Of a stretch of DNA of 63,277 bases, positions 24,488 to 33,100 are shown in pieces. The DNA is taken from NCBI RefSeq assembly GCF_001509795.1, contig NZ_LLZN01000065.1, positions 1 through 63,277 on the forward strand. Reading direction: 5' to 3'. The notes under the pieces are model-generated. The model was given only the letters and a program-made list of their open reading frames with translations. It made no database searches and had not been told where the DNA came from. The translations under genes and the position numbers were made by a program. Origin of the DNA: Streptomyces sp. NRRL WC-3605. Lineage in GTDB: Bacteria; Actinomycetota; Actinomycetes; Streptomycetales; Streptomycetaceae. Each line of letters begins with the position of its first letter. The first letter of the stretch is position 1.

Positions 24488-27400
24488 TCAGCTTACGACA
24501 CTGTTCTGTGCAGCTTTCATCCAGACCCGGACAAGTTCACCACGGAAGCGATGCATGTCCTCGTCACGACGGTTCTTGGCCTCCCTGTGCGTTCTTCTCG
24601 TGGCTTCTTCCATCGTCTCGCCGTCTTCTGGCTGAATGGCAGTCGGATCCATCTCTCCCATCCGGTAGCCTGCGGCGTAATATATGGTTGTTTTGTTTTT
24701 CTTTCCTTCCGGAGCTGCTCTCTCTTCATCCGTTTTCTCGTGATACTTTTTCCGCTCCTGTCCCTCCGGGCGTTCCAATTCGTGCACTAGATAGTCTGAG
24801 CAGTTGGCGGAGGCAGGGTGGGTCTTGTCCCCGCAAGGCTCGAATTCTGTGTACATCGCAGCCGCCGTGTAGCGTCCTGGATTCGCGTGGTCGAGCGCGC
24901 GGAATGCTTCACCAAGTACTGGTTCGGAGTGATCCTGGCCGATATCCTCAGAGTTTGGTGGAACTGACGAATCGATGATGTAATGCGTTTCGGTGCTGCC
25001 GTCGTCTTTAGTCTCCACTATCTCAAGTACTGCGTAATTCTTTCCAGAGAAATCGGGGCGCAGTAGCCTCCGTTTTTCCCGCATCTCTTGCTTTTCTTTT
25101 TCGGTTTTGCCTGCCTCTTCCTTCGCGATTCTGGCTTTGTCGCCTACGTGCTCGTTCCAAAGTGATGTGAACTTGCGTTTCTCGGCGCGCATCTCCTTAC
25201 CGTTTTCAGGGTCGTGGCCGCCTTCCAGGAGCTCTTGAGCCGCCGCATATTCACGCGCCAGTGAAGCCGGATCCAGACGTTCACCGGTCTTGGGGTTGTG
25301 CCTGGAATGAAGTTCTGCTCCGCCGGACTCCTCGACGGAGTGTGCTTCATGGAAGGCGCTGCTGAGGCGGGCGATTGCCGCAACGGCTGCCATCTTTTCC
25401 TCGCGGCTCATCTCCTCGAAGCCTGGGCGAAGCAATTCGCCCAATCGTTGTTGGCTGATTGGCCCGGAGGCGGACTCTCGCGCGGCAGCGACGAGTGGCG
25501 GAGTCGTGCCCTCCGGACCTGGTTCTGCCCACTCTTGGAGGCGCCGGACGACGGGTCCGAGGTCCATCTGCTCCACGCGATTCGTCTGGCGCAGCCTGTC
25601 TTGCGAGTCATCGGTGTGCATCCCGTAGTGAGTGTGAGAGCCGTCTCCAGGCTGATCCACGCCATACCCCGGGATACCTTCGGCCCGCGACGAATTGTAG
25701 GGATCTCTGGCAACCTCCCTGGCCCTTGCTATCTCAGCTGCTTTTTCTTCGGGGGTTTTCGACTTCTTGGATTTCTTGGCTTCTTTCTGACTCTCCTCAT
25801 GCTTTTTTTGATCCTCAGTCTTTTCGTTTTTCTTACCCTCGTGGTTATCGGCGCCAGCTGGCTCTTCGGCCGCCCGCCGACCACCTGGTATCTCACTGGT
25901 GGGCCGTGAGGTGGTGCCTGGCCTGGACTGGCCGCTGTTCTCCGACCTGACCGGCTGGCGGTTCGGGTCCAGGGGGATGGCGAAGACGCCGTGGTCGCCG
26001 TTGTGGAGCGGGGTCCGGCTCTGCTGGCCCGTCTGGGCGTCGATGTAGGTGATCTTGCCGTTGTGGTTGACGGCGTTCCAGGCGTGGGCGCGGCCGTTGG
26101 CGTCCTGGGTGATGATGACGGCCTGGGAGCCGTGGCCGCTGTCGCGGAGGGTGTTCTCCAGGCGGTTGAAGGCATCTCGGCCGTTGCCCATGTCGTTGAA
26201 GCGGGCGCCGAGCGTGTTCTCGATGCGGTCGCGGCCGCCCCTCTCACCGCGGTCTGACGGGTTGCCGTCCGCGTCCAGGTCGGGGGTACGGGCGCCAGCG
26301 GCCGTCGGGTTGCCCGCGTACGTGTCGACCGTGGAGAGGGCCGTGTCGACACAGTTGTTGCTCCGGCCCGGCGCGTCAGGGCCGTCGCCGTTGATGCGCT
26401 GCACCCACGGGCCGTCCGCCGGGTCCGGCGGCCGGGTCGGGTCGCCGTTCGCGTCTCGGGGAACCGAGTTCTCCAGGGCGTCCTGTTCGGCCCGGGTGGG
26501 GTCGGTCACGCCACCCGGGGGGTTCGTGTTGCGCGTCTCCGAGGCCGGGGTCGGGACGTCCCTTGGCTTCGCGCCGTCGGGGGTGGTGCTCTGGTGGTCG
26601 GGAGTGGTGGGGCCGCCCGAGTCCGGGTTGTGGGGCGCGGAGGGAGTGGGCTGTCCGCTCGGCGTGGTGGTCACGTGGTGGATCGGGACCGGTGTGACCT
26701 GCGACTGCTGCTGGTGATTCGGGGTGCTCGCAGGGGACTGCTGGGTGTGCGGCTGCGGCTGGGTCTGGGGACCGGGCTGGTTCGGTGTGCTGCCTGCGGG
26801 CTGCTGCGGCGGGCGGGACGGGGTGGTGGTGCCGGTGCCCGGCTGGTTGGGCGTGGCGGGACCCGGTGACGTCGACGGGGAGTGGGGAGTGCTGCCGCCC
26901 GGTGTCGATGTGGACGGCGGTGTCGTCCTGGAAGGTGTCGACTGGGTGGGGCTCTGGCCCGGCGTCGGAGTACGGCTGCTCCCGGGCTGGTCCGGTGTGC
27001 TGCGCGGAGCGGTGCTGTCGTTCCGGGGGGTCGTGCTCGGGTTGCCGGGGATGGTGGTGCGGGGCGGCGTGCGGTCGCCGCGGTCGTTCGGTGTCGTACC
27101 GGGGTTGTTGCGGGGCGTCGAGGTGTCGCTAGGCCTCGTACCAGGGGTGTTCCGAGAGGGCGAGTTGTCGCCCGGCGTCGTACTGGGGTTGCTGCGGGGC
27201 GTTGACGCGTCGCTCGGCCTTGTGCCGGCGTTGTTCCGGGACGTCGAGTTGTCGCCCGGCGTCGTACTCGTGTTGGTGCGGGACGCCGTTCCGTCGTTGG
27301 GGGTCGCGGTCGTCGGACGCGGCCGGGGTGCGTTGCCGTCCCCGGCGGTGGCAGGACTACCAGGCGTGTTGCCGCGCGGTGCGGTGCGGTCGCCGGTCGG

Positions 27401-29221
27401 CGAGCCCGGGGTGTTCCGGGTCGTGCCGGCGTCTCCCGTGGGGGTGCCTCCGGGGCGCTGCGCCGGTATTCGGCCGTCGGGCGTGCCCGGCGTACGGCTG
27501 TCACCGGCCCCGGGGACGCGGCCGTCGGGAGTGGGCGTGCTCCGAGGCACCGTAGGAGAGGTGGGGCGCGGGGTGGAGGCCGGTCCCGTACCCGCTGCGG
27601 GTGCCGTGCCGGGCGTGTTGGCGGAAGGATTCCTCGCTGGGCCCGAGTTGGCGTTCGGGCTTGTGGGGGACGTACTGCCGGCCGACGGGCCGCCCGAGCT
27701 GTGGCTCGCGGCCGGGGTCGTACCGGCGGGGGCGGCTGCGGTGGGCGACGTCGGCATGCCGCCCGAACCACCGTCCGGACGGCCTCCGGAGCCGGTCGGG
27801 GCGGAGTCGTTGGTCGTCGGCGTCGGCGCCGCGTTGGTCTGCGTGGGCGCGGTGGCCGCCAGGCTGTCGATCTGAGTGCCGATCGAGCCGCCCGTCGGCG
27901 AGGACGACGGACTGCTGGACGACGACGCGTGCGCGGGCGCCGACTGCGGGGACGGTGACGACAGCCCGGACACCGGCGAGCCGCCGCTGTGGGACGGGCC
28001 CGACGTGCTCGGCGAGCCGGACGAGCCGGTGGAGCTGTCGGAGCCGCTGGGCGAGCGGCCGCCCGGCGAGGGGTCGTCGAAGTCGGACAGGGATGAGTCG
28101 GACGGCGACTGCGCCGGCCGCGAGTACGGCGTGTCCGAGGAGGACGGACTGCTGGAGTCCGAGCCCGGCCCAGAACCAGAGTCCGGACCCGCCCCCACAT
28201 TGGGGCCGCCTATGTTGTTGCCGCCGGTGTCGGCGGATATGCCGTTGCCTATGTTCGTGCCGGGCAGGTTGTTGCCGTTGCCCGACCGCGTGGACGTCGA
28301 GGAGTCCGACCCGTTCGAATCCGAGTTGGACGTACCGGAGTTGCCGTCCGAGTTCGATGACGAGGAGTTGGAGGACGGCGAGTCGGAGGACGAGGAGGAC
28401 GACCTGGAGCCGCTGTCCGAACCGGGGTCGCTGCCGACCTCGCCGCTGGGCAGCCCCGACGCCCCGTCGTAGCCGTCGATGCGGCTGTCGATGGCGTGGC
28501 GGGCCCGGCTGCCGGCCTTCTGGCCCAGGCTGTCGCGGACGCCCTCGGCGAACGTCTGCGGGCTCTGCTTGAGCGCGTCCAGTCCCGCCGTACCACCGGC
28601 CTTGAGGGTGGCGCCGACGTCGTAGCCCTCCTGAGCGCCGAAGCCGACGTTGACCGTCTGGCGGACGAGGTCGGTGATGATCGCCTCGATCGCCGAGATG
28701 GCCGGCTCCTTCATCGTCTCCACGATCGCCTCGAGCAGAGCCTTCTTCAGCTCGTCGAGGAGGCGGCGGACGATGAGACGCGTGACCTGGGTGGCGCCGA
28801 GGCCGGCGACCTCGGACAGGCCGAAGGTGAAGGGAGCGGCGGCGTGCGCAGCGACGATCTCGATCGCCAGGGCGATCAGCTGGGCGATGACCGCCCACTT
28901 GGCGAACTCGACGAGGTAGGCGCAGGCTTCCAGCACGTTTGCGATGAGGAATGCGGCCTCGGCGGCGTTGCGGAGGTAACCGTCTCCGCCGCCACCGCCG
29001 TCGAACTTCTCGTACGTCTTGACGAACTTGTCGATCGACTCACCGGCGTTGTGCGCGGTGACCTGACGGGCGGCGCCGTTCGCCGTGCCGTGCAGCTCGG
29101 TGACCTTCTCGCCGAACTGCCGCCACACCTCGGCACAGTCTCTGAGCTTGTCCTCGTCCGCTGTAGGCCATCGGTAGCCCAGCATCTCGAGTACCCACTC
29201 GAGCTCGTCCGGCAGCATCAT
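24488..29221 (-). CDS. ESX-type polymorphic toxin with Tox-PL and C-terminal deaminase-like domains
   Basis: This is a large modular toxin, 1577 residues from ATG 29221 (GTG 29239 possible; no good ribosome site for either). Residues 1-~290 form the CpnT/WXG-like export domain shared with the protein at 18874. About 300-930 is a Pro/Thr/Ser/Gly linker with 28-residue repeats. A papain-fold Tox-PL (glutamine deamidase) domain follows, with C957 (NNCVDTA), H1046 (AHAWNAV) and D1061 (YIDAQTG). The last ~150 residues look like a nucleic-acid deaminase toxin: H1431-S-E1433, then P-C1463 and C1474, in the order HxE...PC...C. The C-terminal third is AT-richer than the rest. The immunity candidate lies 30 bases downstream. 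Confidence 0.85.
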   Translation of the reverse strand: MMLPDELEWVLEMLGYRWPTADEDKLRDCAEVWRQFGEKVTELHGTANGAARQVTAHNAGESIDKFVKTYEKFDGGGGGDGYLRNAAEAAFLIANVLEACAYLVEFAKWAVIAQLIALAIEIVAAHAAAPFTFGLSEVAGLGATQVTRLIVRRLLDELKKALLEAIVETMKEPAISAIEAIITDLVRQTVNVGFGAQEGYDVGATLKAGGTAGLDALKQSPQTFAEGVRDSLGQKAGSRARHAIDSRIDGYDGASGLPSGEVGSDPGSDSGSRSSSSSSDSPSSNSSSSNSDGNSGTSNSDSNGSDSSTSTRSGNGNNLPGTNIGNGISADTGGNNIGGPNVGAGPDSGSGPGSDSSSPSSSDTPYSRPAQSPSDSSLSDFDDPSPGGRSPSGSDSSTGSSGSPSTSGPSHSGGSPVSGLSSPSPQSAPAHASSSSSPSSSPTGGSIGTQIDSLAATAPTQTNAAPTPTTNDSAPTGSGGRPDGGSGGMPTSPTAAAPAGTTPAASHSSGGPSAGSTSPTSPNANSGPARNPSANTPGTAPAAGTGPASTPRPTSPTVPRSTPTPDGRVPGAGDSRTPGTPDGRIPAQRPGGTPTGDAGTTRNTPGSPTGDRTAPRGNTPGSPATAGDGNAPRPRPTTATPNDGTASRTNTSTTPGDNSTSRNNAGTRPSDASTPRSNPSTTPGDNSPSRNTPGTRPSDTSTPRNNPGTTPNDRGDRTPPRTTIPGNPSTTPRNDSTAPRSTPDQPGSSRTPTPGQSPTQSTPSRTTPPSTSTPGGSTPHSPSTSPGPATPNQPGTGTTTPSRPPQQPAGSTPNQPGPQTQPQPHTQQSPASTPNHQQQSQVTPVPIHHVTTTPSGQPTPSAPHNPDSGGPTTPDHQSTTPDGAKPRDVPTPASETRNTNPPGGVTDPTRAEQDALENSVPRDANGDPTRPPDPADGPWVQRINGDGPDAPGRSNNCVDTALSTVDTYAGNPTAAGARTPDLDADGNPSDRGERGGRDRIENTLGARFNDMGNGRDAFNRLENTLRDSGHGSQAVIITQDANGRAHAWNAVNHNGKITYIDAQTGQQSRTPLHNGDHGVFAIPLDPNRQPVRSENSGQSRPGTTSRPTSEIPGGRRAAEEPAGADNHEGKKNEKTEDQKKHEESQKEAKKSKKSKTPEEKAAEIARAREVARDPYNSSRAEGIPGYGVDQPGDGSHTHYGMHTDDSQDRLRQTNRVEQMDLGPVVRRLQEWAEPGPEGTTPPLVAAARESASGPISQQRLGELLRPGFEEMSREEKMAAVAAIARLSSAFHEAHSVEESGGAELHSRHNPKTGERLDPASLAREYAAAQELLEGGHDPENGKEMRAEKRKFTSLWNEHVGDKARIAKEEAGKTEKEKQEMREKRRLLRPDFSGKNYAVLEIVETKDDGSTETHYIIDSSVPPNSEDIGQDHSEPVLGEAFRALDHANPGRYTAAAMYTEFEPCGDKTHPASANCSDYLVHELERPEGQERKKYHEKTDEERAAPEGKKNKTTIYYAAGYRMGEMDPTAIQPEDGETMEEATRRTHREAKNRRDEDMHRFRGELVRVWMKAAQNSVVS
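27082..27265 (-). repeat. 84-bp imperfect tandem repeats inside the toxin linker
   Basis: Repeat units start at about 27082, 27164 and 27248 (strand-specific TTPGDN codons, 84 bases apart). They encode 28-residue blocks of the form TTPGDNS-SRN--GTRPSD-STPR-NP. They lengthen the disordered Pro/Thr linker and could expand or contract by slippage or recombination. Confidence 0.75.
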
Positions 29222-29606
29222 CGACACAGCAGAAAGCACCCCCGTCAGACCGAACGGCCGTACAACTCCCTCACCCGTCCAGGGAAATCACACAGGAGTA
29301 CAGCCGTCCGCAAAGTTTACGGAATCACCGTCGAACCGCCTCAGGGTGGTGCTGTCACAAGTCCGTTTCAGGACTGAGCCGTTGGCGCGACGGCCCGGCC
29401 GGCGTCACCGCGATGCACGCCGAACGCCTCTTTCTTTCGGGCCGACCGACGCTCATCCGACGCCCGTACCTTCCCAGCGAGACCCCCGGGCGAAGAGCAG
29501 AGCGGAGGCCTGTCGCGGAGCGCCACGCGACGGCCGTCCGCGCGGCTGGATCATGGGACTCGCCCGCCGTTCGCGTACGGCCCCGCGGGCGCTACGCTGC
29601 CTGCAC
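29222..29606. promoter_or_regulatory. Divergent region between the toxin and the gene at 29607
   Basis: This 385-base spacer must hold the toxin promoter on the minus strand. On the plus strand TACGCT (29592-29597) lies ten bases before the ATG at 29607, with TTCGCG 17 bases further up, suggesting a leaderless transcript. No gene seen. Confidence 0.4.
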
Positions 29607-29990
29607 ATGACGACGCGTGATGGGGAACAAATGCTGGCGGAACGCGGCGCGGACAGTCCGGTCCGGGACGACGTAGACGTAAAGGAACTGCGGGCGCGTC
29701 CTCAGAGGCTCACGGAGCCGAGCACGCCGAGCGAGCGCTCGCAGCAGGCGCGGAGCGCTCGTGGCGGCCTCATGGCCATAGGGGCACTGGTCGCGGTGGC
29801 GTGCCTTTTCGCGATCGTGGGGCGGCTGAACGGCGGCACGGAGGCCGGTGCCTGGACCGTGGCCTACGCGATAGGCCTGGTGTCCGCCACTCCCGGCGTG
29901 GAACTGGCCCGGCGCGGCCGCACCCGCTGGGCCCTCATGGCGACCATCGTGGGCGCGGTCGGCGCGACGCTGGGCAACGCGCTGCCCTGA
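29607..29990 (+). CDS. Small membrane protein of unknown function
   Basis: The 127-residue product has a charged cytosolic N-terminus of about 50 residues, then two or three helices (MAIGALVAVACLFAIVG, AWTVAYAIGLVSATPGV, WALMATIVGAVGATLG) and ends NALP. There is no ribosome site, but a -10-like TACGCT ten bases before the ATG suggests a leaderless message. It is divergent from the toxin and upstream of the SLY-tail gene. No family recognised. Confidence 0.62.
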   Translation: MTTRDGEQMLAERGADSPVRDDVDVKELRARPQRLTEPSTPSERSQQARSARGGLMAIGALVAVACLFAIVGRLNGGTEAGAWTVAYAIGLVSATPGVELARRGRTRWALMATIVGAVGATLGNALP

Positions 29991-30234
29991 CCGCCGAGCG
30001 GCCGCGACCGGGTGGCCTGGGCGAGTGGCTGAGGCGGTACTTGCCGCTTGGCCCCGTGAGACTGCTGCGTCCGCCCGTGAGGCTGTTGTGGAGGTCCGTA
30101 CGGCTCCTGGCGGCGGTGGCCGTACGGTTGGGGTGGCCACGGCAGCAGCCATGCGGTCCCACGGAACATCCCGCACGAGAGCACGAGATACTGCGGGGGC
30201 CGACGAGCGGACCGGAACAGCGAGGAGATGCGAC

Positions 30235-30660
30235 ATGGCACGGCAGCCCGACAACTCATCGAACCCGCACGGCGCGTCGCCCGAGCGCGGCGTGCTCGAC
30301 GAGGCCCTCGAGCCCGAGCAGATCAAGTCCCTGAACTCCGCGCTGCGCAAGCTGTCGCAGACCGACAACGTGAGCAAGGACCTCCAGGAGGCCGCCAAGC
30401 GGATGCTGTCCGGTCGGCTCGCTCTGCGTGACGCCCTGGACGACCCGGCGTTCGCCCGGGCTTTCGGCAGCGGGGGACTGGCGTCCCTGCGCGGCCAGTG
30501 GGAGTCGCTGCCGGAGGAGGAGCGCGACCGCCTTCGGCACGGCGAGCCCTTGCAGGGCGACGCCGACGCCGCTCGGAAGGACGCCGAGGGCGGGCCTTCG
30601 GAACCGGGCGGCAAGAAGCCGGGCGGGGGGCGGCACAGCGGGGGTTTCTCGCTGTACTGA
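30235..30660 (+). CDS. Small charged protein with C-terminal SLY tail (paralogue of 20230)
   Basis: GAGGAG lies seven bases before ATG 30235. The 141-residue product shares with the 20230 protein the block RMLSGRLALRDA, a Glu/Arg-rich middle and a Gly-rich end reading GGFSLY. It is soluble and probably helical. In this locus each SLY protein lies next to an ESX cargo or toxin region. Whether the tail is a binding tag is not known. Confidence 0.72.
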   Translation: MARQPDNSSNPHGASPERGVLDEALEPEQIKSLNSALRKLSQTDNVSKDLQEAAKRMLSGRLALRDALDDPAFARAFGSGGLASLRGQWESLPEEERDRLRHGEPLQGDADAARKDAEGGPSEPGGKKPGGGRHSGGFSLY

Positions 30661-30729
30661 CGGCCCCGCACGCGGCCCTGAATCACTGCCGTTGTCGGCG
30701 GCGGACAAGCGGGGTGCTTGAACTACGGC

Positions 30730-32961
30730 TCAGATCCATTCCAGTCCGTAGGACGCCAGGTCCCACGTGCTGTCCTCGAAGTCGTAGCCCTCGAGGATGA
30801 GCGTCCAGGTCTCGGCCCGAGAGGCTGCGGGATCGATGTGCTCGTGCCACCTGGCGAGGTTGTCTAGTGCGTCTTTGTGGTCGGTGGCGTAGGGGAAGTG
30901 GGTCCTGCGGAACTCGTCGTACAGCCGGACGGTGGCGAAGAACTGGGTGAGGCTGCTGCCTGCGACGGGGTCGGGGGAGCCGCCCGTGGTGTCTCGGTAG
31001 AGCCGGCCGGTGCCGCCGTCGAGCAGGAGTCTGGAGTACATCCACGTGCCCAGCTCATAGAACGGGCCGCTGGTGGGTGCCTCGCTTTTGGCGCGGCGCT
31101 GCCGGGGCAGGCTCCGGTCCTGGCCGGGCCAGGGCACCTCGACCAAGGGGCTGTCTCCGCGCGGGGTGATGGCCAGGTGCAGGAAGTCTCTGATCTCCGG
31201 CAGACCGGTCCGGGTGAGGAAGTCCCGTGCGGCCAGGTCCGTGAGGCCGGCAGGAAGCCGCTCATCGGTGAGCTGGTGGCAGGCCCCTGTGCCGAAGGTC
31301 TCCTCGAGCCAGTCCCGCATGCCGTCACCGCGTAGGGCGGCTGCCGCGGATGGGGGGAGCGGCCAGGGGGCGGGTCGGGTGTGTGCGGCGATCAAAGGGC
31401 GCTTGGGGTAGGTGTCCTGCGCGGTGTCGGCCGTCGCCTGGACGGACACGGCGAAGAGGCCCATGGTGCCGGCGAGTACCCAGTGTCCGTCGACGTAGGC
31501 GCCCTTCGTCACTGCCTGAGGGCAGGCGGGCGGGCCGGGGACGGTGGGCGTCTCCAGCTTCCAGCCGGTGTCCGTGTGCTCGGCGAACGTGACGTCCGGT
31601 ACCTCGGGACCCTCGGAGCGTCTCGGGCTGCTCCAGGGGAGAAGTCCGTCCGACAGGGAGGCGCGCATCTCGACGGGAGCCGAGACAGGCTCCCCGGTCC
31701 TCGGGCTCCACTCCTGGCGGACGTACTGGTACTTCGGGTGGGCGATCTTGCCGGTCGTCACGTCCCGGGCCGTGATGACGGTCAGTCCCGACTCTCCGAC
31801 CGCGATGCCGAGTTCGTCGACCCGGCCGGCCTCGCTCTCGATGCGACCGAAGATGCCTGCGGGGCGCCAGTGGGTCCACGTCGTCCGCCACGGCAGCGGG
31901 ACCCCCGCGGCCAGGAGCCCGTCGGCCAGCTCCGCACGGCCGGAGCTGAGCGCGGCGTGGTGGAGCCAGGCCACCCATTCAACCTGCGACGAGGGAGTAA
32001 CGCCCTGAGCCTCCAGATAGTGCAGCAGCGCGGCCACGCTGCCGTACGGCACGCCGTCCGGGTGGGCGATGGCGAGAGCCTCACGCAGCGCAGTCGGCGA
32101 GAACTGGGCCAGCAGACGCCCGTCGTCCAGGAGGTGGGGGAGGGTGCCCGCCAGGGCCGCATGCAGAGGCAGAGCGCGAGCGGCGTACTGCCTCACCGGC
32201 CCCCGCTCCGACCAGAGACCCGGTCCGTCGCCGTCCGTCGTCGCGGACACCAACGCGTCGACGATGCGGGTCTGGACCTCCGAATCCGTAGGCTGCCTGC
32301 GTCGCCACGCACGGTGGAACGCCTCGGACCGGAACGCGACCGACGACCGGTCCTCGTCCACGATCAGGATGTCCGGGCGCTCCTCCGCGAAGGAGAGGAG
32401 CGAGCGCGCCTCCGTGGGCACGTCGCGCGCGTCGCACAGCAACTGCCAGACAAGTAGCGGCACCTGACGCAGCTCGGCAGCGGCCAGGGCGGCCAACTCC
32501 TCCTCCCCGCCAACTTTTGTGCCCACGTCCGGTGCGGGCAGGATGACTTCATGTTCGGCGAAGCGGGGGGTTGCCACGATGTCCGGGTCGTACTCCGCCA
32601 TGACCCAGACCTCACGCCCTTGGAACCGTCGAAACCCAGGAGCCAGGACTTCAGCCACGCGGACGGATTCGGTCGAGGTCACCACCTCACCCGCGTACTG
32701 CACGTTCGCGAGGAGAAGGACACACGGGTGACCGGCCGGAGCGGCACGACACTCTTCGCGCATGCTTGTTGCCACGGCGTCGGCGCTCAAGCCCCGGCAG
32801 TCGATGAGTACGGCGCTGGGCCAGCGGTCTTGGACGGCCCGTAGATACGCGCTCTTGCCGCTCAGCGCCGGGCCGAGGACGGAGAACACCCGCCGCTGCG
32901 GTGCGGGCAGCTCCCGCCAGGCCTCGATGCGAGCCCAGGCCTCAGCGTTGATCTCGGGCAC
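30730..32961 (-). CDS. P-loop NTPase-SUKH-4 fusion, intact array member
   Basis: This 743-residue protein starts at GTG 32961 with GGAGGGGG about nine bases upstream. The P-loop GPALSGKS is at residues 30-37 with lysine intact, and VLLLANVQYAG gives the Walker-B-like strand. The centre has LPWRTTWTHWRPAG and a propeller-like strand region (GHWVLAGTMGLFAVSV). The C-terminus is SUKH-4-like: FLTRTGLPEIRDF, ELGTWMYSRLLLDGGTGRLY, AGSSLTQFFATV, and the conserved end HIDPAASRAETW. It is the last gene of the tandem array that begins at 42182. Confidence 0.8.
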   Translation of the reverse strand: MPEINAEAWARIEAWRELPAPQRRVFSVLGPALSGKSAYLRAVQDRWPSAVLIDCRGLSADAVATSMREECRAAPAGHPCVLLLANVQYAGEVVTSTESVRVAEVLAPGFRRFQGREVWVMAEYDPDIVATPRFAEHEVILPAPDVGTKVGGEEELAALAAAELRQVPLLVWQLLCDARDVPTEARSLLSFAEERPDILIVDEDRSSVAFRSEAFHRAWRRRQPTDSEVQTRIVDALVSATTDGDGPGLWSERGPVRQYAARALPLHAALAGTLPHLLDDGRLLAQFSPTALREALAIAHPDGVPYGSVAALLHYLEAQGVTPSSQVEWVAWLHHAALSSGRAELADGLLAAGVPLPWRTTWTHWRPAGIFGRIESEAGRVDELGIAVGESGLTVITARDVTTGKIAHPKYQYVRQEWSPRTGEPVSAPVEMRASLSDGLLPWSSPRRSEGPEVPDVTFAEHTDTGWKLETPTVPGPPACPQAVTKGAYVDGHWVLAGTMGLFAVSVQATADTAQDTYPKRPLIAAHTRPAPWPLPPSAAAALRGDGMRDWLEETFGTGACHQLTDERLPAGLTDLAARDFLTRTGLPEIRDFLHLAITPRGDSPLVEVPWPGQDRSLPRQRRAKSEAPTSGPFYELGTWMYSRLLLDGGTGRLYRDTTGGSPDPVAGSSLTQFFATVRLYDEFRRTHFPYATDHKDALDNLARWHEHIDPAASRAETWTLILEGYDFEDSTWDLASYGLEWI

Positions 32962-33100
32962 TCGTGTGTTCCCCCTCCAGAAGTGGTGGTGCGGTCCGCG
33001 ACGTTACTGACCCGGCGCGATGGCGCGCACATGAGGGGGATGCCGTCCTCCCGAGCGAAGCCCGAACTCGTCCCGTGCACCCGGCCTCGACCCGCCCCGG

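Noticed and set aside
27080..27270. Regularly spaced repeats considered as a CRISPR array
   Set aside because: The repeats are contiguous 84-bp units that encode 28-residue blocks in frame with the toxin linker; there are no unique spacers and no cas genes.
24488..29239. Reading the toxin as a secreted autotransporter or CDI protein
   Set aside because: No signal peptide and no outer membrane in this Gram-positive context; the N-terminus matches ESX/CpnT-like domains instead.
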